From positions 7,874,001-7,938,000 of the forward strand of contig CM082589.2 in the NCBI GenBank assembly GCA_040954595.2: a stretch of 64,000 nucleotides of DNA, in the 5' to 3' direction. Shown piece by piece: positions 52,585 to 64,000 of this stretch; position 1 is the first letter of the stretch; each line of letters opens with the position of its first letter. This DNA comes from Balanoglossus misakiensis (Eukaryota; Hemichordata). The position numbers were made by a program, and so were the translations under genes. The notes under the pieces were generated by a model that was given only the letters and a program-made list of their open reading frames with translations, searched no databases and was not told the DNA's origin.

Positions 52585-53091
52585 AAAGGCACGTAAGCTG
52601 CAACTGGATAAAAAATCAATGTTTTAAATAATCTCATATATGCTTTTAATTATATCTATTAAATGCTATTTCATGATAATATATCAAGCTCAACACTTAT
52701 TTATGACAAAATGGCCAAAAATTAAAGAAAAACGAAAATTCCTGAAATCTTTAAAAAAGTGCAATATTGCAATGAAAAATGAAAATCTGATGTCTCAGTG
52801 GTGTACATTTACTTCCATGAGCTCAAGTGGATGAGATCATGTTTTGTTTATGAAGTTTCACAACCGGAAATGCGACATTTTCATTGTTTCTTTCATTTTC
52901 CCACGGTGGCGGCCATAATCGCTTGCGGCAAAGCTTTATTATTTATCTGGTTAAAACTTGCATATGCACTCAAATTTAGGGTTTCTAATGCTTGTGTATA
53001 GTTCACTGCCTTCATCTGCATGGACTAATGGTAGTGCAGTGTGAAACAAAAATTATGAAAATTATCCCAAAAGTTACAGCTTATGTGCCTT
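52585..53091 (+). mobile_element. TTAA-flanked MITE, family G, intact copy
   Basis: Ends AGGCACGTAAGCTGCAACT and its near complement (AGTTACAGCTTATGTGCCT) with TTAA on both sides. About 507 bp. The central CCACGGTGGCGGCCAT block is GC-rich. The inverted sister copy is at 58637-59138, on the other side of the sulfotransferase gene. Confidence 0.9.
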
Positions 53092-53950
53092 TAAACCCTA
53101 GTGTTTTCCATTTGCAAGCTGTCTACACGCAGGAGTCCTGTCGTTCTTCTGCAAGTCCGTGGTAAGAAACCATTTCCATCTCTGATCAATCCGTTAGCAG
53201 CCCTACGTACCGGTAGCTATTATTGGACGGTTTATACTACTTACTTAGACTATTCAGTTGTATTTCTGTACATGTACTCTCTCTAGTCTAAGACTACATA
53301 CTGTAAAAAGTTTATACGGAAATGAACAACTATGGCCAACATACAACAGACGCCATTGCACTGCCGATGGGCTAGAATTATTTCACTCAGTATATGTACA
53401 GTAGCCCCCCGGGGTTATGTCATATTAATGGCATATATATATATAGGCCCTATAGACATAATAGATGTATATGCACCGCAGTTTTGAACCCCTTTCACCT
53501 CGTGTAGACTTTGACCCCTGTTTATCTTACTCGACGATGACATTTGACGTCCGACTTTGACCACGCATATCCTTTATTTTGCTATGCTATATAGTCTTGG
53601 AGAATTCATTGTTACTAGTAATTGGCATGTTTACGACGGTTCTTGGAGTTCAACGGGTGACCCCTCCGCTGTCCCCGGGGCGTTGTCGAGGGACGTAACG
53701 TTGCGCCCAAGTCAGTCGTATGGCGGCGCTACGTACGTGACTTGCATTCACATTGTCAACCCTAATGTAAACTTTTGACCCCAAAATGTTGTCGTTTGAC
53801 ATTAGTATTTGGCTTGCCGAAAATGTAGAAGTCTAAATCAATATTCATTTTCTCTTCATTTATTGTAAAGTTGACCTGTTTCACTATTTATTTAGTTATT
53901 TTTTCTGATGGGAATATGTCAGTTATGCCACTTATGTCCGCTTTTCTCAG
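53092..53950. other. Upstream region of the sulfotransferase
   Basis: No gene recognised. It contains an (AT)n stretch (53430-53443). The coding exon is preceded by an acceptor (TTTTCTCAG ending 53950), so an unlocated 5' UTR exon probably lies in this region. Confidence 0.4.
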
Positions 53951-53973
53951 GTGAACGTTGATGTGAGGTTGCA

Positions 53974-56739
<2,766 letters not shown>

Positions 56740-57642
56740 TTCCGTCCGTATTTGATCAGCATGCCTGTTTTTCACAACATTCATATATGACAGAAAACGG
56801 GGGGAAATGATTACTTGAGCGAGGAGAACAAGAAATTACTGCAAACTATCCAGAAGTTAGAGATAGGAAAATGTTTAAACATCTGTAATACAATTCCCAT
56901 AACTACTATCAGGTTGTGTACATGTTCACTGCATGTACCCTTATGAAATATTATTATTTATGTTATTTACCTTCGGATGTTTGTCCAGTAATACTATGGA
57001 GCTTCAACAGCTGTTTGGAAAATCTCGCAAATCTTAATGTAATTCTATGTCCTCTTGTTAAAGCAAATAGTCCACCCCTTTAGCTCGTATATTCGTCCTA
57101 GTTTTCAAAAAGTCAACATGGTCATCCGATTTTAGGACAACAAAAGAAAACCAAATAAAATATAAAAACAGAACACATTTAAGTACCAACCAACCAACCA
57201 ACCAACCAAAACTATTTCAAAGTTACTTTCATTGACAAAATTACTATTACATAGGTATTCATAGGTGGAATATAACAGGAAGATCTACGTAGTTATTTGA
57301 TTAATGATGTCAGAATTAATTGCCATGATTTGTATTTACTCCCGCTGTCTGTACTGTGCCACAAGAATAGTCAGGTGTGTGATGTTGTAAATTATGGCTC
57401 TCATCGGACAATAAAAAACAAGCACAGTGTAGTCCCAACTAGCTGCCCTCGGCCATAGCAAAAGTTCTCGTATGATTGGCTTGTATTAGCCGTTCAATGC
57501 GCAGGTTGGGCGGTAGTTTGCGGTGTACTGTACTTTGGCCACTGCCAGCGGCTGTAGCAAAGAGAACCTGTGACCTCAGAACCCCCAACCCAGGTCACGC
57601 AACAGCGACTCCAACGACGGAGGTCATAGTTCATCAGTGAAA
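56740..57642. other. Intergenic: sulfotransferase 3' flank and MAIP1 promoter
   Basis: AATAAA at 57154-57159 may end the sulfotransferase transcript, about 415 nt after the stop. An (AACC)n microsatellite lies at 57188-57207. The last ~100 bp are GC-richer and TATA-less, as for a housekeeping promoter. Confidence 0.45.
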
Positions 57643-57652
57643 ATGGCGGCCA
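57641..57652 (+). promoter_or_regulatory. YY1-type element over the MAIP1 start codon
   Basis: AAAATGGCGGCC fits the YY1 consensus AANATGGCGGC and includes the initiating ATG (57643), an arrangement frequent in mitochondrial housekeeping genes. Binding is inferred. Confidence 0.4.
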
Positions 57653-60600
57653 CCATGGGAAGATATTCTCTACTGGCAAATTTCTGTCGAAGTAAACTGC
57701 ATGTTCGTGTGATGTGTCAGAGGGGAATTGATAGGACATACTGTACATCCAGATTAACAACTGCGACCCCATTTATTTTTGAAAAACGCATTCATTTTCA
57801 AAGTATTCTTCAGTGGCGATGTGACAGTAAGGGACAGAAACTGTTTGATCCAAAATACGTGTATGGAAATCGCTTTTGCACATTTTCTTCAGCGACAGTT
57901 GGATTCGATAGATGCGGTCTGAGAAGTAACCTAGTCTATGGCAGTATGTGTAAACTTACAACCATGTATTCTGGATCTCTACGCACGTACTGTAACAGTG
58001 CTGAAGATAAACCACAACCTCAGGTCAAAAGGATTTTTATTGGTTTGCCGAATCCTGTGAAATTGATAAGAAATGCATTGTTTTTCATGCTTATACGTGC
58101 TTACTTTGATCCAGAGTTTACACAGGACAGTTTCAAGGATGGTGCAAAAAAGGTAAGGATGCAGTACACGTAGTTTTGTTTTATGGGTGGTGTTTTATGG
58201 TGGATTTGTTGACTATGATGACACTCTATAACACTACCACCAGAACAAGAACGTACTGATGTACAGCCAACACATTGACAGTCAGTACCAGGTTCTTATT
58301 GTTACAAAAACAATGATTACAGTTACAGGTAGTATTCTCCAGAACAAGAAGCCATCTCTGCATATTCAAGACACCGGCATCTTGTTCTTGGGAATATACA
58401 GTTATTCTGCCAACTCGCTTCATGTTAGAAGCTACTTCACCTGACAGCACTGACAAATGTTTCTGGCACCATGCCAGTCACCAGTTTTCGCTAAAATAGA
58501 AGGAGATGGGGATTGAAAATTATCCATTGTGGGGGGAAAAGAGAGGAACGTGTCAAAATGACAGAAATTTGTATTATTGACATGACAAGTAAAAAGCTTT
58601 GGAATCTTGTTCACTGTTGATTGTTACCTTTAAAGGCACGTAAGCTGCAACTTTTGGGATAATTTTCATAATTTTTGTTTCAAACTGTACTACCATTAGT
58701 CCATGAAGATGAAGGCAGCGAACTATACACAAGCATTATAAACCCTAAATATGAGTGCATATGCAAGTTTTAACCAGATAAATAATAAAGCTTTGCCGCA
58801 AGCGATTATGGCCGCCACCGTGGGAAAATGCAAGAAACAATGAAAATGTTGCATTTCCGGTTATGAAACTTCATAAACAAAACATGATCTTATCCACTTG
58901 AGCTCATGGAAGTAAATGTACACCACTGAGACATCAGATTTTCATTTTTCATTGCAATGTTGCACTTTTTTAAAAATTGCAGGAATTTTCGTTTTTCTTT
59001 AATTTTTGGCCATTTTGTCATGAATAAGTGTTGAGCTTGATATATTATCATGAAGTAGCATTTAATAGACATAATTAAAAGCATATATGAGATTATTTAA
59101 AACTTTAATTTTTTATCCAGTTACAGCTTACGTGCCTTTAAACATCATAAACAAAAGGAATGAATTATAAGAGTGTTCCCACCCATTTTAAAACAACTGC
59201 AACTCCAAGGATTATTGTATTTTTATTCTTGCAGGCTTTAGTGTATGTCTCCAACCAAATATCTAGTGGTAATTTTGATCAAATTATGGGTCTTCTTACA
59301 AAGGAGGTGAGTGGCCAGTACGCAATGACTTTTAGCCGCTAGAGATATGTAAATTGTATTGAGCAAGACTTACAAGCTAAAAAAAATTCGCAGTAACATT
59401 GCAATTTTTGCACAGGCAATATGACATAAAACTTTGTAACAATGTATGGCGGTGTTCTATTACAGGCTTGCAATTGCCTACGCAATTTTGTTACATTTTA
59501 CGCCAAGTAAATTCTGAATGCTATTTAAGTATGCAAAGGGCAAAAATCTAATGGAACCTCTGCCAGTTTTCTCCAATGTCTTTGTAATCTTATTCTAGCT
59601 GAGACTCTGCCATTGATGTTTTCTTTGTAATTACAGTACGCATCACAGAAGAAAGCATTTATATGTGACACATGGTTTTGTTGCATAAATTTGTGTATTT
59701 CAGGCCATGGAAGAAGTGGAACAGAGATACCGCAGACTTGGTGTCAAAGAAAGACAAAGTATTGCAATTAAAGAAGAAGATATTCTGTATTCGTTTCCAC
59801 ACCAAATTGACATTCATTATGATCCCACAGGTATGTAGGTGATAATATATGCACACAATTGACTTCATTTACCAACAGGCTCATTCATCAACACAAGTAA
59901 AAAAGCTGTCAAATATTTCTCCAGTATTTAAAGGGACAGTGTTGCCCACTTTTGACATTATTTTGAAGTCTAACAATTTCTATTCAATTTACACACAGAA
60001 AATGTAGTGGGACATAATGTGTGTGTCAATATAGGGTACATACATGTATGTGTGCGAGTCAGTGACACAAGTGTGTGTCAATTTGTATTGTGTTGCAATC
60101 CAATTTTGCTAACAGGGCAGCCATTTTAAATAATAACCGTATCAATATCATCATGTCCACGATCCCTCCATCCCTGTATGTCCAAAGCTGTCACTCAGGA
60201 GTCAGGCATCGCCATACTTTTTTCAGACTTATGCAGGAACAATCAATAATGTTATACTTCAGATACCTTTTGTTGTAAGCTTTGTGCTATTAATAAACTT
60301 TGTGTAATTTCAGGAAGTAAATGGGTTTATATTCTGATGAGGTTCTGGTGTCATTCCATGGCTACTACATCGGAAATGGCTCCCGAGATTCGAGCTATTG
60401 GTGCTCCCAAGGATATGCTGCAGAAATATGGCACTGTCATCAGATGCACATATGAGTAAGTGACTGTCTACTTGGCAACATGAAGCGATTGTGTCTCAAA
60501 GCCTTATTAAAGTGAAGGGGTCGTCGCGCCGCATTTGTTTGTTTATAAACATCACAATTCATCCACAAATCCCTGAAATTAGATAATTCTTAGAATCAAC

Positions 60601-60992
60601 GAAACAGCCAACCGTAGCGTAGACTAGGCATGACAGCAACTGAAGATCCTAGTAGGTCGTGGGGGGCTGCAGTGGGGTTTGTGCTGGTATGGGAGGACAT
60701 ATTCTCATTGAAGGGGACACCCACGTGGTGTGACAACCCATTTAGCCCCTCAAACTTTAACTTTTGGCGAATTTATAAATTATTTTCTCCAAAGTAGCAT
60801 CTCTGGTGCCTTTTTCTACTCTGGATAGTGCAAAGAGAGAGAGGCCATCGCATTATACAAGTCATGCAAGTTTGGAGTGCACATTTACATTATTATGTTT
60901 CCATCACTTATTTCAGATTTAAGCGTGACTTTTCACCTGGAGTTGAACCAGAATGGACGATAGGGTTTATACAGCATGGAAATGTTCTCTGA
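57643..60992 (+). CDS. MAIP1: Matrix AAA peptidase-interacting protein 1 (C2orf47 homologue), five exons
   Basis: Exons: 57643-58152, 59235-59306, 59704-59830, 60314-60455, 60917-60992; phases agree, 308 residues (human about 291). MAIP1 is a mitochondrial matrix protein that works with the m-AAA protease AFG3L2 and supports processing of the EMRE subunit of the calcium uniporter. Seen: Arg-rich, acid-poor N terminus (MAATMGRYSLLANFCRSK), expected to be a cleaved presequence; then a Tim44-like core with AYFDPEFTQDSFKDGAKKAL, QIDIHYDPTGSKWVYILMRFW and the closing RDFSPGVEPEWTIGFIQHGN, which match the vertebrate protein well. A second in-frame ATG four codons on (57655) is a possible start. The first 130 residues are poorly conserved. 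Intron 1 contains a family G MITE. The gene is convergent with NUP62. Confidence 0.92.
58637..59138 (-). mobile_element. TTAA-flanked MITE, family G, inverted intact copy
   Basis: AGGCACGTAAGCTGCAACT ends with TTAA on both sides, in MAIP1 intron 1. Inverted relative to 52585-53091 and very similar. The pair could recombine to invert the ~5.5 kb between them, which contains the sulfotransferase gene. Confidence 0.9.
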
Positions 60993-61285
60993 AGAATGAG
61001 CGCTGTTTTCAGTCGATAATACATCATACACAGTGCCTTATGTAACATCAGTGAAGTCAACTCGTTATGTTTTGTAACATTCAACAATTTCTGGTGATGA
61101 TATTGATGGAGATTGTGTCAGGTTTTTCTGTGCATAAGGGCTGTGTTTCCAGAATGATGGAAGAAAAAACTTGATTTTAGAAATTTAGTATGCTAAATGT
61201 TATACATGTACATACATTGAATTTTATTTGATGGTAGCAATGAGAATGCTAGACATGTTGTGCTTTTGTTTTCTCATTAATCTAT

Positions 61286-61605
61286 TCAAGTCCCATAAGC
61301 TGTAACTTGGTATTTTTGTTTTGTGTATCTACTGCAATTTTTTGATCAAATCCCTGGCCAGTTTGTGGTATATCATCACAGCCTACATGTGTGTAGTCAG
61401 CACTGTTGTGTGCAAAATATGAATTCAAGTCCAGACTAGAATTTATTTGTCAACAATAAATGGTTGTTGTGCACATACAGGCAATGTTGACAAGTGGAGA
61501 TCTTTACTAGTATGCTGCTTGGAGCATATCGAGGAATTAATCATTTGGGACACAGACTAAAAATACTTAAAGTATAGCCAAAAGTTACAGATAATGCCCC
61601 TGTAA
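61286..61605. mobile_element. Degenerate MITE related to family G ends
   Basis: CCCATAAGCTGTAACTTGG on the left and CCAAAAGTTACAGATAATGCCCC on the right form inverted ends resembling family G tips, around an unrelated core. It lies in the probable MAIP1 3' UTR. Confidence 0.5.
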
Positions 61606-61743
61606 TATAGAGGAACCCATTCTAGTATGTGATTCCTATTTGGATACTTTGACTTTACATCCTGATTTTTTGTTGTCACTTTAGCATCTCAATATTTGCC
61701 TTTTTTGTAAAGTACAACTGTCTGATATATGTATTCACAGCAA

Positions 61744-61794
61744 AATAAAAAATTGTCTTGATTGATGCTGAGTTAGACGTATAAAGACAATAAA
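61744..61794 (+). terminator. Candidate MAIP1 poly(A) signals
   Basis: Two AATAAA hexamers (61744-61749 and 61789-61794) about 750-800 nt after the stop codon, the first clear pair downstream. Confidence 0.45.
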
Positions 61795-61849
61795 GAAAAT
61801 GTTATTTGAGCTGTCTCCCTGTCTCTCGTATTCTATTACCAGTGGGATT

Positions 61850-63003
61850 TGTGGCCACTATATAGAGGTGGTCACTAACACAGGTTTGACTGTAATACTA
61901 GTATGTATCCCATAGTTCATTATACCGAGTTTGAATGAAATTAGGGCAGATGGATGTATAGAGCCCGATCTATTAGCCCCTCAGACTTTGTCTCTGGGGA
62001 TTGAATACAAAGCAATTACGTGACATGAAGTAAGTCAAGAATGCATATTTTATTACAAAAATGATATATCTGGGTACAAAATTACCTGGACTGGAAAAAA
62101 AAGAAACATCAATATGCAATTGGCAGAAGTCATTGTAAGTTAAAGTGTAGATGAAACACCCAACTAACACTGTTAAAAAATCCAGCATTTATTGGCCAAA
62201 TGAGGACCACTAGCTCCAGTTAATAATAGCAGTTAGCTGTATTTTTAAATCATTTTTTTCTGTACTAGAAATGTGGTTGTTCAACTCTAAAGTATTGATC
62301 AATATTCTTCTTATTATAAACTGCAAAGATGTGTACAGGCAACTTTGATATTGAAGTCTGGGGCATAGAGGGTAGAAATAATGAATATAGAGATTACAAC
62401 AGACTGCAGTTGGAACATAGAACAAAGATATAAGCAATGGTCAAAATAACAGCTGATAGACCTTTACATAAACAGTCTTCCTGGTATAGACATTTAATTG
62501 ATAAGTACTATAGAACTGCTTCAATTCACTGTATCAAATGTCCTCACATCATACAGTGAAGATTATTCATAACACTCTCAAAACTCCCATCGGCTGATCT
62601 GATCACAGCAAGGAAGTAACCAAAAACCACCTGTGTTTGCATTTGGACTTTGTATCACCATCTTGTTACTGTCCATCGACATTTGAAACTGGTGGTCAAT
62701 GATTTGGACCACTGAAAGAAAATGAACTATTTTTCAAGTGAATGAGAAAATCGTGTGTAAGGATGGCAGTGAGGAGATCTTAAATTTACAAATACACACA
62801 TACTGTAAAACACTTTATTTTCGCGAGTTGAAATTTTCACGATATCGAGAGAGGCCACTGTTTCGTGAGTATTAATTTTCACGTTCTCTTATTTCATTCA
62901 CTGCATCGTTTTCTTCAAAAACAATTTACGTGACTTTTGTTGCAAATAGGGTGGAGCATTATGGTTGGAAACTCTTTAAATGTTCTTTACTTTCGCCCGT
63001 GAC
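61850..63003. other. Convergent intergenic region and NUP62 3' UTR
   Basis: No gene recognised. Minus-strand AATAAA (complement of 62188-62193) is a candidate NUP62 poly(A) signal. A minus-strand CTTTCAG at about 62716 followed by an open 43-codon stretch could be an alternative terminal exon, but I see no family match. Confidence 0.4.
62803..62942. mobile_element. Family B MITE, copy 9, truncated
   Basis: Left end CTGTAAAACACTTTATTTTC after TA; the right terminal repeat is missing. It ends about 60 nt past the NUP62 stop codon, in its 3' UTR. Confidence 0.7.
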
Positions 63004-64000
63004 TTATTCAAATGCAAGATGAAAACTTCTTTCTTGCTGCTTTCTGATAGTGTCATTCTGTTTGGAGATTTCATCAACCTTCCTCTGTAACATTGCTGTA
63101 ATACAAATCATACACATAACTTTAAGTCATTATACACTAACAAACATTATGCATTATCTTTGGTAGCTGGCTCTAATAGCAACTGATCGTTATTCTTGTA
63201 TCAGAAATACAGGGCAGATGATCAAAGCTCTGCTTGACATTTGGAGGCAGAATGTGTGGGGATAAATGATTGTAAAAGCCTCATATTTTAGGATTCCCTC
63301 TTTTTTACTAAGTCAAACTAGGAACTCCGTTTAGTTGTCTCCAGCAGCGGTTTTATACCTTGATTTTAAATTGACTTCTTGGATGAACTATTTTACAAAT
63401 TTCTCTCATAAATAATATCTGTCAACATAACTTAATACAAACCTGTGTTCTGATCAACCCACTGCAATGAGTCCATGTGTGCATTCAGAATTTTTGAGAT
63501 CTGTTGAATCTGAGACAAATCAAAAGTCAATGAAAAATCAATCTTAGAATTCTATAAACTAAGGCAGTAAAAATGGTAGGCTATGACTTGTGTTTGGTTC
63601 CGAGTAAACAGATGCCAGATACCGTACACATTGAAATTAAGGGCCTGATGGATCATAGTCTTAGCACTCATAGAAATTGTCACAATTGTTTGGTTGACAT
63701 TGTCCCCATAATTAATTCTGTTTACATACAGTAGACAAGTTCGGTGTTTCAACTACCTTGCAACTCTGAATTCTGACCACCTATCTTCCTGGACACCCTT
63801 TTCATAATTCTAGCGCCCTCACACAACCATAATGAATTTGAACTCAAAGCGAGACCAATTGGAAAATTTCCTTGATGTGATTGGTCAACTTTCCCAATTG
63901 ACCTCGCTTTGAGTTCAAGTTCATGATGTCTGTGTGAGAATTACAGAAAGGGTGTATAAAATCAATATGTTTTGTACTTACAGGGTCATCTGTGTCTCTT
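63004..64000 (-). CDS. NUP62: Nucleoporin p62, C-terminal exons (5' part outside window)
   Basis: Three exons: 63982-64000 (continues beyond the edge), 63443-63509, 63004-63095, in phase. They encode RDTDDP, then IQQISKILNAHMDSLQWVDQNT, then AMLQRKVDEISKQNDTIRKQQERSFHLAFE and stop. This is the end of the coiled-coil domain of Nup62, which assembles with Nup58 and Nup54 as the central-channel FG complex of the nuclear pore. The human C terminus has the same LNAHMDSLQW and QERSF landmarks. The FG-repeat half and most of the coiled coil lie outside the window. Confidence 0.9.
63793..63955. mobile_element. 163-bp inverted-repeat element 'CTAGCGCCCTCAC', copy 2, in NUP62 intron
   Basis: ACACCCTTTTCATAATTC on the left and the near complement ending AGAAAGGGTGT on the right. 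The inner arms TTGAACTCAAAGCGAG and CTCGCTTTGAGTTCAA are also inverted. It sits 26 nt from the exon donor at 63982. Confidence 0.75.

Noticed and set aside
62578-62720. Alternative last exon of NUP62 ending DQISRWEF
   Set aside because: An acceptor-like CTTTCAG and 43 open codons exist, but the conserved Nup62 C terminus already ends at 63004 and the stretch matches nothing I know.

Overview
This is animal nuclear DNA: AT-rich, with multi-exon genes that have GT-AG introns, many MITEs and microsatellites. The gene content (a BIG-type ARFGEF, MAIP1, NUP62, a cytosolic sulfotransferase, a BTB-kelch protein and an SRCR-WSC-CUB membrane protein) fits a marine invertebrate, probably a non-vertebrate deuterostome (hemichordate, cephalochordate or echinoderm). 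I cannot choose between these from sequence alone.

Layout, left to right. 1-1.6 kb: an 88-bp tandem array, then a ~0.5-kb tandem repeat carrying tRNA-like Pol III boxes. 1.7-2.9 kb: a LINE remnant and a TA-flanked MITE. 3.2-6.7 kb (+): a BTB-BACK-kelch gene with a 626-codon intronless coding region and a probable 5' UTR intron. 6.7-11.9 kb: intergenic. 11.9-42.3 kb (-): one complete gene of 35 coding exons for a BIG1/BIG2 (ARFGEF1/2) Arf guanine-nucleotide exchange factor. Exon lengths and phases join without a break into 1798 residues. 42.3-45.6 kb: intergenic, with a near-perfect 556-bp tandem duplication. 45.6-50.9 kb (-): an eight-exon gene for a 669-residue single-pass receptor (signal peptide, SRCR, WSC, CUB, TM, tyrosine-rich tail). 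53.9-56.7 kb (+): a six-exon cytosolic sulfotransferase, 292 residues. 57.6-61.0 kb (+): five-exon MAIP1 (C2orf47), 308 residues. 63.0-64.0 kb (-): the last three exons of NUP62, running off the right edge and convergent with MAIP1.

The genes are not an operon. Most are unrelated housekeeping functions: Golgi/endosome Arf activation, mitochondrial matrix protease assembly, nuclear pore. The receptor is the least conventional. Its WSC-CUB tandem is the Kremen arrangement, but an SRCR domain sits where Kremen has a kringle, and its tail carries Src-SH2, Grb2-SH2 and ITIM-like motifs.

The second theme is mobile DNA. At least six short inverted-repeat families lie in TTAA duplications (piggyBac-like target). 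Others show TA, 8-bp or 9-bp duplications. Several are nested inside one another, giving a readable order of insertion. Almost all lie in ARFGEF introns, some within 25 nt of splice sites.
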